Part shown: piece by piece, positions 19,704 through 27,147 of the stretch | How the letters are laid out: each line of letters begins with the position of its first letter | Numbering within the stretch: the stretch's first letter is position 1 | Assembly: GCA_023265995.1 (NCBI GenBank) | Contig: JAHFSA010000009.1 | Location: 62,001-126,000, forward strand | Reading direction: 5' to 3' | Source: Perlucidibaca sp. | Lineage (GTDB): Bacteria > Pseudomonadota > Gammaproteobacteria > Pseudomonadales > Moraxellaceae | DNA length: 64,000 nt | Made by a program: the position numbers and the translations under genes | The notes under the pieces: generated by a model | What the model was told of the DNA's origin: nothing | Databases searched by the model: none | The model's input: the letters and a program-made list of their open reading frames with translations, nothing else

Positions 19704-22450
19704 GAACTCTCTCCGCATGTGGCCAGAATCTGCTTCAGCTCCGGCTGACAAGAACCGCAATTGGTGCCTGCCTTCAGGCAGCGGCCAATTGCGGCCACGC
19801 TATCAAGACCCTCGGCGGCAATGGCGCGCCGTATGGTCTTCTCCCCGACCGCGAAGCAGGCGCACACGGTGCGTCCGACATCGCTGGCGGGATCGGCGGG
19901 ACGGCCCGAAAGCAGCCCGCGTCGTGTCTGGTCATCGAGCACCTGGCCCATCTGGCTGGCAAGCCAGGCACGCTCCGGGACAGAGGCCGCATCGCGTGCC
20001 AGCATGAGCACGCCGAGCAGACGCCCGTCCTTCAGACAGGCTCTACGATACAAACCGCGTGCCAAGTCTGCGTATTCCAGCCATTCCAGGCCCTCCACAG
20101 GCAGCCAGGCATCCGCCAGAGCCAGCAGATCCGCGCTTTCGGCGCCTGCCAGCTCATGCCGCCAATGGCCGTCACCACGCACTGCCACGGCATAATCGAC
20201 CTCCGGCAGCGCCACAGCCTCCGCGCTCAGCCAGAAACCCTGCCAGGCCGGGGCCCAGGGCTTGATGGCCACAGGCGTGTGCTTGTTCTCGGGCTGCCCG
20301 GAAACCGGGTCGGTGACCGGATTAACCAGCGGGCCGACACGGCCGGCGCGGCTCAGTGCACCAGTCCAGTGCATAGGCACGAAAACCGTGCGCTTGAGCT
20401 GACCCGTACTGGACTGCACACGCGCCAGCATGCGACCCCAGCGTGTATGCAGCTCGGCGATGCCGCCATCGTCCAGACCCAGCGCCGCAATGTCGTCCGG
20501 ATGCAGTTCGGCGAAGGGTTCGCTCAGGTGCGCGAGCAGGCGCGGCGTCAAACCGGTGCGCGTCATGGTGTGCCACTGGTCGCGGATACGGCCGGTATTG
20601 AGCACGAAGGGATATTCGGCGCTGGTGGCGTTCTGCGGCAGACGCGGCTTGATCGGCAGCAGTCGGGCCTTGCGATCGGGCGTGAAGAAGCCGCCGTCAG
20701 CGAACAGGCGGGCCTGGCCATCGGGACGGCCGCGACGCACCGGCCACTGCACCGGCATCATGGCGTCATAGTCTTCCGGGCTGAAACCCGCCATGGCGCT
20801 GATGTCGAAGTCACGCAGGATGCCGCTGGCGGCATCGTTCTCGAAGCCCGACAGCTCGGCATGCTCGACGAAGACCTCGGCGGCGCTGTGGAAGGCGAAG
20901 GCCGGGCCGAAACCCAGTGCCTGGCCGACACGGGCCAGGATCCACCAGTCCGGCATGGCTTCGCCGGGCGGAGCCAGGAAGGCGCGCTGACGCGAGATGC
21001 GGCGCTCCGAGTTGGTCACCGTGCCATCCTTTTCACCCCAGCCCCGCGCCGGCAGCTTGATGTGCGCCAGACGGCTGGTGTCGGTATCGGCGATGCAGTC
21101 GGACACGATGACGCACTCGGCACCGGCCAGCGCCGCCTTGACGCGATCGGCGTCAGGCATGGAGACCACCGGGTTGGTACCGATGATCCAGACCAGCTTG
21201 ATCTCGCCGCTGTGCACGGCCTCGAACAGGTCGACGGCCTTGAGGCCGTTGTCCGTGGCCAGCGCCGGCGCCTGCCAGAAGCGCTGCACGATGTCGCGAT
21301 GGGCCGGATCGGTCAGCTCCATGTGCGCCGCCAGCTGGTTGGCGAGACCGCCGACTTCGCGACCGCCCATGGCATTGGGCTGGCCGGTGAGCGAGAACGG
21401 GCCGCAGCCCGGCTTGCCGATGCGGCCGGTGGCGAGATGGCAGTTGAGCAGGCTGTTGACCTTGTCGCTGCCGGCGCTGGACTGGTTCACGCCCTGCGAA
21501 TACAGCGTCATGGTGCGCGCGGTGGCGACGAACCAGCGATAGAAGGTGGCAATGTCGGCTTCGCTCAGACCGGTCACGGCCGCGACCTCGGCCAGCGAGC
21601 CGGCGCCCAGGCGGGCCTCGGCCAGCGCCACGCCGAAGCCGCTGGTGTGCTGCGCCAGATAGTCATGATCAATGGCGCCCTGCTCGGCCAGCCAGACCAG
21701 CAGGCCGTTGAACAGCCAGACATCGGTGCCCGGCTTCAGCGCCAGATGCAGGTCGGCGATTTCATTGGTCGCGGTCGCGCGCGGGTCGATGTTGACCACG
21801 CGCAGGCCCGGCCGGCGCTGCTTCTCGGCCTTGATGCGCTGATACAGGATGGGGTGGCACCAGGCCGTGTTGGAGCCGGTGAGGATGATCAGATCCGCCA
21901 GCTCCAGGTCTTCATAGCAGTTCGGCACGGTGTCGGAGCCGAAGGCGCGCTTGTGGCCGGCGACGCTGGACGACATGCACAGACGCGAGTTGGTGTCGAT
22001 GTTGGCGCTGCCGAGAAAGCCCTTCATGAGCTTGTTGGCGACGTAGTAGTCCTCGGTCAGCAGCTGGCCGGAAACGTAGAACGCCACCGAGCCCGGGCCG
22101 TGCGCGGCCTGCACGCGGCGAATCTCGCCCGCCACCGTGGCAATGGCGTCATCCCAGCTGGTGCGCTGGCCATGAACCTCGGGGTGCAGCAGGCGACCTT
22201 CGAGGTGAATGGTCTCGCCCAGCGACGAGCCCTTGGAACAGAGCCGGCCGAGATTGGCCGGATGGCTGCTGTCACCCTCGATGCGGACATGCCGGGTATC
22301 GGCATCCTCGACCGTGGCCAGCACGCCGCAACCCACACCGCAGTAGGCGCAGGTGGTCTGCACACTGCGCTCGTCCGGCGCTGCCGCGAGACGGATACGT
22401 TCCTGCACGAGCACAACCTGCCCGCCCGTCTTTTCAGGCTGCAATGGCAT
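19700..22450 (-). CDS. nasA: Assimilatory nitrate reductase catalytic subunit
   Basis: 916 residues of the molybdopterin oxidoreductase family. The N-terminal [4Fe-4S] motif reads CAYCGVGCGV with a downstream LCSKG. The body has SRLCMSSSVAGHKRAFG and SLTGQPNAMGGREVGGL, typical of NasA/NarB. The C-terminus carries an extra Bfd-like [2Fe-2S] domain (CACFAVGEKT ... TNCGSCQPEL). It reduces nitrate to nitrite in the cytoplasm with bis-MGD molybdenum. The ATG at 22450 has GGAGGG upstream; its first bases overlap the end of the preceding reductase gene. Confidence 0.96.
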   Translation of the reverse strand: MPLQPEKTGGQVVLVQERIRLAAAPDERSVQTTCAYCGVGCGVLATVEDADTRHVRIEGDSSHPANLGRLCSKGSSLGETIHLEGRLLHPEVHGQRTSWDDAIATVAGEIRRVQAAHGPGSVAFYVSGQLLTEDYYVANKLMKGFLGSANIDTNSRLCMSSSVAGHKRAFGSDTVPNCYEDLELADLIILTGSNTAWCHPILYQRIKAEKQRRPGLRVVNIDPRATATNEIADLHLALKPGTDVWLFNGLLVWLAEQGAIDHDYLAQHTSGFGVALAEARLGAGSLAEVAAVTGLSEADIATFYRWFVATARTMTLYSQGVNQSSAGSDKVNSLLNCHLATGRIGKPGCGPFSLTGQPNAMGGREVGGLANQLAAHMELTDPAHRDIVQRFWQAPALATDNGLKAVDLFEAVHSGEIKLVWIIGTNPVVSMPDADRVKAALAGAECVIVSDCIADTDTSRLAHIKLPARGWGEKDGTVTNSERRISRQRAFLAPPGEAMPDWWILARVGQALGFGPAFAFHSAAEVFVEHAELSGFENDAASGILRDFDISAMAGFSPEDYDAMMPVQWPVRRGRPDGQARLFADGGFFTPDRKARLLPIKPRLPQNATSAEYPFVLNTGRIRDQWHTMTRTGLTPRLLAHLSEPFAELHPDDIAALGLDDGGIAELHTRWGRMLARVQSSTGQLKRTVFVPMHWTGALSRAGRVGPLVNPVTDPVSGQPENKHTPVAIKPWAPAWQGFWLSAEAVALPEVDYAVAVRGDGHWRHELAGAESADLLALADAWLPVEGLEWLEYADLARGLYRRACLKDGRLLGVLMLARDAASVPERAWLASQMGQVLDDQTRRGLLSGRPADPASDVGRTVCACFAVGEKTIRRAIAAEGLDSVAAIGRCLKAGTNCGSCQPELKQILATCGESS

Positions 22451-23669
22451 CTTCGCCCTCCTCAACCACCTTTCCGAACATCAGCCGATCACGCCAGGCC
22501 GAGACATCGGTGCCCTCGCGGATCAGATCGAAATACCACGGACCATCCTGGGCGTCGCCATAGAGCACGGCACCCACCAGGCGTCCTTCATGCACGCAGA
22601 GCTTCTTATAGACACCACGCGCCGGGTCGCGAAACACCAGTATATCGGCCTCGGCATGGTTGAAGTCGCCAGCCGAGAAGAGCTCGACGCCGCTGACCTT
22701 GAGCGTGGTCGCGGTCGGCTTCTGCACGAAACGACCGATGCCCATGCCGGCGAGATGATTGGCGCAGACCTTGGCCTGCTCGTACAGCGGTGCAACCAGA
22801 CCGAACAGTGCACCACGATGCTGCACGCACTCGCCCACGGCATAAACGCGCGGGTCGAAGGTCTGCAGCGTGTCGTTGACCAGGATGGCCTTGTCGACCT
22901 GCAGGCCCATGGCACGCGCAAGCGCCACATTGGGGCGGATGCCGACGGCCATGACCACGAGATCGCAGGCCAGGAAGCTGCCATCCTTGAAATGGACGCC
23001 CTTGAGCTTGCCGGTTTCCGGGTCGTGCTCGATCGACGAGCTCAGCGCCGAGACCTTGAAGGCGATGCCCTTGGCTTCCAGCGCGGAGCGCAGCAGGCCG
23101 GCGGCCTCGACGTCGAGCTGGCGGTTGAGCAGATAGGCGAAGTCGTTGACCACGGTCACGTCGACACCCTGCCGGGCCAGGCCGTTGGCGGCCTCGAGGC
23201 CGAGCAGGCCGCCGCCGATGACGGCCACGCGCGGCTTGCCGACGGCGGCGCCAAGCAGACGATGGACGTCGGCGATGTCGCGGAAGCTGACCACGTCGGC
23301 GTGATCGTGGCCGGGCATGGGAATGATGAAAGGCACCGAGCCGGTGGCCAGCAGCAGGCGATCGTAGGCAATCGCCTCGCCCTGGTCGGTGTGCACGATG
23401 CGCTTGACGCGATCGACGGTATGCACGGTATGACCGGCGAGCAGCGTGATGTTGCGCTCGGCATACCAGCTCAGCGGATGAATGACGATATCCTCGAAAC
23501 GCTTCTCGCCGGCAAGCACCGGCGACAGCATGACGCGGTTGTAGTTGCCGTGCGGCTCACGGCCGATGACGGTGATGTCGTACGTGTCGGGAGCCAGCTG
23601 CAACAGCTCCTCGACAGTGCGCATGCCTGCCATGCCGTTACCGATGACCACCAGCTGCATTCGGGCCAT
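22434..23669 (-). CDS. NirB-N-terminal-like FAD/NAD oxidoreductase, probable electron donor to NasA
   Basis: 411 residues that match only the flavin half of NirB. They include MQLVVIGNGMAGMRTVEELL, LLLATGSVPFIIPMPG, the NAD-binding VAVIGGGLLGLEAANGL and the C-terminal VYAVGECVQHRG. No sirohaem cysteines follow. In other nitrate-assimilation clusters such flavoproteins (called NasB or NasC) pass electrons from NADH to the nitrate reductase. The overlap with nasA makes this the natural reading. The start could be 23669 or 23660. It is the first gene of the minus-strand operon under the sigma-54 promoter at 23707-23723. Confidence 0.87.
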   Translation of the reverse strand: MARMQLVVIGNGMAGMRTVEELLQLAPDTYDITVIGREPHGNYNRVMLSPVLAGEKRFEDIVIHPLSWYAERNITLLAGHTVHTVDRVKRIVHTDQGEAIAYDRLLLATGSVPFIIPMPGHDHADVVSFRDIADVHRLLGAAVGKPRVAVIGGGLLGLEAANGLARQGVDVTVVNDFAYLLNRQLDVEAAGLLRSALEAKGIAFKVSALSSSIEHDPETGKLKGVHFKDGSFLACDLVVMAVGIRPNVALARAMGLQVDKAILVNDTLQTFDPRVYAVGECVQHRGALFGLVAPLYEQAKVCANHLAGMGIGRFVQKPTATTLKVSGVELFSAGDFNHAEADILVFRDPARGVYKKLCVHEGRLVGAVLYGDAQDGPWYFDLIREGTDVSAWRDRLMFGKVVEEGEDAIAA

Positions 23670-23706
23670 GTGCCCAACCCCTGCCAAACCTGAGATGGCA
23701 TGCTCC

Positions 23707-23723
23707 AAGCAAGAGCCATGCCA
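23707..23723 (-). promoter_or_regulatory. Sigma-54 promoter (-24/-12) for the nas-nirBD operon
   Basis: Read on the minus strand this is TGGCATGGCTCTTGCTT. It matches the TGGCACG-N4-TTGCW consensus with one change and keeps GG-N10-GC. Predicted transcription start is near 23697, about 28 bases before the reductase start codon. It is the exact inverted copy of 23744-23760. Confidence 0.8.
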
Positions 23724-23740
23724 CGCACTGACTTGGTGCT
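23724..23740. promoter_or_regulatory. NtrC-like dyad between two divergent sigma-54 promoters
   Basis: CGCACTGACTTGGTGCT fits the NtrC pattern TGCACC-N5-GGTGCA at 9 of 12 defined positions, with the correct 17-bp length. It sits in the 20-base spacer between the two promoter copies. Enhancers usually lie farther upstream, so this could also be an accidental match or serve another regulator. Confidence 0.45.
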
Positions 23741-23743
23741 GCA

Positions 23744-23760
23744 TGGCATGGCTCTTGCTT
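23744..23760 (+). promoter_or_regulatory. Sigma-54 promoter (-24/-12) for narK
   Basis: TGGCATGGCTCTTGCTT carries GG at 23745-23746 and GC at 23757-23758 with ten bases between. The predicted start is near 23770, leaving a leader of about 38 bases before narK. There is one mismatch to the sigma-54 consensus. Confidence 0.8.
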
Positions 23761-23807
23761 CATGGGCTCACCGCCAGCATTGGCAATACTTCCGGAGTAT
23801 CCGTCTC

Positions 23808-25283
23808 ATGGCCTTCCGCTTCCCGCTGCCCTTGTTCAACTGGCAGGAGCCGCGAATCCGCACCCTCCATTTCACCTGGATGGCGTTCTTCGTCACCTTC
23901 CTGATCTGGTTCGCGCATGTTTCGCTGATGCCCATGATCAAGGAATCGATGCACCTCACCGACAAGCAGGTGAAAGCATTCCTCATTCTCAACGTGGCGC
24001 TGACCATCCCGGCCCGCATCCTCATCGGCATGCTGGTCGACAAGTACGGTCCGCGTCGCAGCTACAGCCTGCTGCTGCTGCTCTGCGGCTTCCTCTGCCT
24101 CGGCTTCGCCGCCGCCCAGACCTTCGAGCAGCTCGCCGTCATGCGCTTCCTGCTCGGCCTCACCGGCGCCGGTTTCGTCATCGGCATCCGTCTCGTCAGC
24201 GAATGGTTCCCGGCACGTGAAGTCGGCATCGCCGAAGGCATCTACGGTGGCTGGGGCAACTTCGGTGCGGCAGTGGCCAAGATCAGCATGCCCATCATCG
24301 CCGTCAGCGTCTTCGGCGGTGAATTCGGCTGGCGCTACGCCATCGCCCTGACCGGCGTGCTGGCCATCCTCTACAGCGGCATCTTCTATCGCAACGTGCG
24401 TGACACGCCCAAGGGCGCGACCTACTTCAAGCCCAAGAAGACCGGCGGCCTGGAAGTCACCAGCAAGGGCGACCTCGTGTTCTACATGCTGGTCAACCTG
24501 CCGATCTACCTGATCCTCTACGTGCTGGCCTGGCGCCTGTCGCCGAACGGCCTCGGCATCATCAGCCTGGCCTTCGCCGATGTCTGCTACGTCATCGTCA
24601 CCATCCTGATGGTCTGGCAGTCGTGGAAGATCTGGCAGGTCAACCGTCACCTGATGAACGAGGAAATCCCGGCCACCCAGCGCTACAAGTTCAAGCAGGT
24701 CGCCATCCTCAACATCGCCTACCTGGCCTGCTTCGGTTCGGAAATCGCCGTGGTCTCCATGCTGCCCATGTTCTTCGGTGAAACCTTCGGCCTGTCGCCG
24801 ATGGTGCTCGGCCTCGTGGCCGGCTCCTTCACCATCATGAACCTGGTGGCGCGTCCGGCCGGCGGCCTCATCTCCGACCGCATCGGTCGCCGCAAGGTGC
24901 TGGCCACCTGCCTGGCCGTGCAGACCCTGGGCTACGCCCTGCTGTCGCAGGTCAATGCCGGCTGGGGCCTCGGCCTCGCCATCGCGGTCACCCTCGGCAC
25001 CTCGGTGTTCGTGCAGGCCGCCTGTGGCGCCGTGTACTCGGTGGTGCCGCTGATCCAGCGCCGCATGACCGGCCAGATCGCCGGCATGGCGGGCGCCTAC
25101 GGCAACGTCGGTGGCGTGTTCTTCCTGACCGTGCTCTCCTTCGTCAGCCCGATGACCTTCTTCTTCGTCATCGCCGGCATGTCCGCCGTGGCTTTCGTCG
25201 GTGCCCAGTTCCTCGACGAACCGCGCGGCCACATGGTCGAAATCGACGAAGATGGCAACGTCCAGATGATTGCCGTGGAGTGA
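23808..25283 (+). CDS. narK: Nitrate/nitrite MFS transporter
   Basis: 491 residues with about twelve membrane spans. NNP-family nitrate signatures are visible as YGGWGNFGAAVAKI in the first half and GAYGNVGGVFFL in the second. The arginine-bearing helix includes GIRLVSEWFPA. It imports nitrate across the inner membrane, probably with protons or in exchange for nitrite. The ATG at 23808 has GGAG 10 bases upstream, inside a short hairpin. It is divergent from the nas-nir operon and followed at once by the phosphatase-kinase gene. Confidence 0.94.
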   Translation: MAFRFPLPLFNWQEPRIRTLHFTWMAFFVTFLIWFAHVSLMPMIKESMHLTDKQVKAFLILNVALTIPARILIGMLVDKYGPRRSYSLLLLLCGFLCLGFAAAQTFEQLAVMRFLLGLTGAGFVIGIRLVSEWFPAREVGIAEGIYGGWGNFGAAVAKISMPIIAVSVFGGEFGWRYAIALTGVLAILYSGIFYRNVRDTPKGATYFKPKKTGGLEVTSKGDLVFYMLVNLPIYLILYVLAWRLSPNGLGIISLAFADVCYVIVTILMVWQSWKIWQVNRHLMNEEIPATQRYKFKQVAILNIAYLACFGSEIAVVSMLPMFFGETFGLSPMVLGLVAGSFTIMNLVARPAGGLISDRIGRRKVLATCLAVQTLGYALLSQVNAGWGLGLAIAVTLGTSVFVQAACGAVYSVVPLIQRRMTGQIAGMAGAYGNVGGVFFLTVLSFVSPMTFFFVIAGMSAVAFVGAQFLDEPRGHMVEIDEDGNVQMIAVE

Positions 25284-25284
25284 C

Positions 25285-27000
25285 ATGGTCACCAACCTGA
25301 AGATTGCGGTCGCCCAGCGCTCGCAGGCCGGGCGCAAGCCCGGCAACGAGGATGCCCTCGGCATCCGCCTGCCCGCAGATACCCAGCACGGCAAAGGTGC
25401 CGTGCTGGTCATCGCCGACGGTGTCAGCAGCGCCGAAGCCGGCCGCCAGGCTGCCGAAGCCGCCGTTCAGGGTTTTCTCAGCGACTACTACGCCACTCCC
25501 GACACCTGGTCGGTGCAGACCTCGGGCGAACGCGTGATGACCGCGATCAACCGCTGGCTGCATGGCCGCGGTCAGCAGCACGCCGAAAACCAGGGCTGGC
25601 TGACCACCTTCACCGCGCTGGTCCTGCGCGGTCGCAGCGCCCACATCCTGCACATCGGCGATACCCGCGTGTACCGCCTGCGTGACGGGGTGCTGGAGCC
25701 GCTGACCCAGGATCACTGCACCCGCATCAACGCCGACACCATCTATCTCAGCCGTGCCCTCGGCATGGACTGGCGCATCGACATCGACTACCGCCATACC
25801 GACCTGCTGCCAGGCGACCTGTTCCTGACCAGCAGCGACGGTGTGCATGGCCACCTGTCGTCCGCCGACATCAAGCGCCTGCTCGGCGAGCACGGTGACG
25901 ATCTCGAAGCCTGCTGCGATGCCCTGCTGGAAACCGCACTGGCGCAAGGCAGCCAGGACAACCTGTCATGCCAGCTGGCACGCATCGAAGGCATAGGTCT
26001 GGATGATCACAACGAGATGGGCCTGCACTCGGCGCGTCTGCCGGTGCCGCCGCTGCTGCGGCCGGGGCAGATTCTCGACGGCTACCAGATCGAAGCCGAG
26101 GTGCATGCCAGCCCGCGCAGCCAGCTCTACCGCGTGCGCGACATCCGCAGCGGCAAGGTCTATGCGCTGAAGGCGCCGAGCGCCCAGTTCGAGAACGACG
26201 AGGACTATCGCGCGCACTTCGCCATCGAGGGCTGGATAGGTCAGCGCATCGATCATCCGCACATCATCCGCATCCATCCGCCGGTGCGCTCGCCGCAGTG
26301 CCTGTATCACATCATGGACTGGGTCGAGGGCGAATCGCTGGCCGGCTGGTACGCGCGCCAGAGTCATGTCGACATTGCCACCGTGGTCGGCTTCGCGCGC
26401 CAGATCGTCGCCGGCCTGCGCGCCCTGCATCGCCGCGACACCCTGCACCAGGACCTGAAGCCGGACAACATCCTGCTCTGCAAGGATGGCAAGCTGAAGC
26501 TCATCGACCTCGGTTCGGCGCGCGTCGCCAGCCTGCAGGAGCAAGGCCCGCGCGACGTCCTCGACCGCCCGGGCGCCGCCGACTACGCGGCACCGGAATA
26601 TGCCCTCGGCCTGGCCCGCGACGAGCGTGCCGACCAGTTCTCTCTGGCCATCACGCTCTACGAGCTGCTCACCGGGCAGCATCCGTATGGCGAGGACTAT
26701 GACCAGGCGCAGACGCCGCAGGCATTCCACCGCCTGCACTACGGCAGCGCCAGCCGTCACAACCCGCATGTGCCGCTGTGGCTGGATGCCGCCCTGCGCA
26801 AGGCCTGCTCCATCAATCCGGAAAACCGCTACGAGGCCCTGGGCGAGTTCCTGCTCGACCTCGAACGCCCCAATCCGGCGCTCACGCCAAATCAGCGCCT
26901 GCCCTGGATAGAACGTGATCCCGTGCAGTTCTGGCGCTGGCTGGCGCTGCTCGCAGTGGCCGGGCACGTGGCCTGGGTCGCGGCACTGCTGGCACGCTGA
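25285..27000 (+). CDS. Bifunctional PP2C-type phosphatase / Ser-Thr protein kinase with C-terminal membrane anchor
   Basis: 571 residues, starting one base after narK behind GGAG. Residues about 5-235 are a PP2C domain (KPGNEDALGI, VLVIADGVSS, ILHIGDTRVYRL, FLTSSDGVHG, SQDNLSCQ). Residues about 260-530 are a kinase: Lys296 in VYALKAPS, Asp390 in HQDLKPDNILL, and Asp408 in a DLG variant of the DFG motif. APEY and YELLTGQHPYG follow. A hydrophobic segment (WLALLAVAGHVAWVAALLA) closes the protein. Similar genes sit beside narK-type transporters in Pseudomonas nitrate clusters; the substrate is unknown. Confidence 0.92.
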   Translation: MVTNLKIAVAQRSQAGRKPGNEDALGIRLPADTQHGKGAVLVIADGVSSAEAGRQAAEAAVQGFLSDYYATPDTWSVQTSGERVMTAINRWLHGRGQQHAENQGWLTTFTALVLRGRSAHILHIGDTRVYRLRDGVLEPLTQDHCTRINADTIYLSRALGMDWRIDIDYRHTDLLPGDLFLTSSDGVHGHLSSADIKRLLGEHGDDLEACCDALLETALAQGSQDNLSCQLARIEGIGLDDHNEMGLHSARLPVPPLLRPGQILDGYQIEAEVHASPRSQLYRVRDIRSGKVYALKAPSAQFENDEDYRAHFAIEGWIGQRIDHPHIIRIHPPVRSPQCLYHIMDWVEGESLAGWYARQSHVDIATVVGFARQIVAGLRALHRRDTLHQDLKPDNILLCKDGKLKLIDLGSARVASLQEQGPRDVLDRPGAADYAAPEYALGLARDERADQFSLAITLYELLTGQHPYGEDYDQAQTPQAFHRLHYGSASRHNPHVPLWLDAALRKACSINPENRYEALGEFLLDLERPNPALTPNQRLPWIERDPVQFWRWLALLAVAGHVAWVAALLAR

Positions 27001-27040
27001 AAAACGCTGCCGGCAACGACGGCAGAAGGCAGAAAACAAA

Positions 27041-27066
27041 AGGCCCGCAAACTCTGCGGGCCTTTT
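27041..27066 (+). terminator. Intrinsic terminator after narK-kinase operon
   Basis: AGGCCCGCA (27041-27049) pairs with TGCGGGCCT (27055-27063), followed by TTT. It lies 40 bases past the kinase stop. Confidence 0.8.
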
Positions 27067-27096
27067 GCTTGCCGTGGTCCGTCCCGCCGCGCAGAC

Positions 27097-27126
27097 AAAA
27101 AAAGGCCGCTGCCAAGGGCAGCGGCC
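27097..27126 (-). terminator. Intrinsic terminator after the nrt operon
   Basis: On the minus strand GGCCGCTGCC pairs with GGCAGCGGCC across a 3-base loop, then seven T. It closes the transcript ending with the outer-membrane channel gene and stands back to back with the plus-strand terminator. Confidence 0.85.
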
Positions 27127-27147
27127 AATGACGCGGTGGCCGGTGTG

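Noticed and set aside
17346-19748. 800-residue open frame on the plus strand opposite nirB
   Set aside because: It is a high-GC shadow of nirB: it follows the codon phase of a complete NirB with all cofactor motifs, has no recognisable domain and no ribosome site.
20156-22663. 835-residue plus-strand frame opposite nasA
   Set aside because: Same reason: nasA on the minus strand is complete with its metal-binding motifs, and the antisense product has no domain signature.
23707-23760. Inverted repeat read as transposon ends or an intrinsic terminator
   Set aside because: No transposase is near and neither side is followed by a T run. Each arm fits a -24/-12 promoter at the right distance from a gene.
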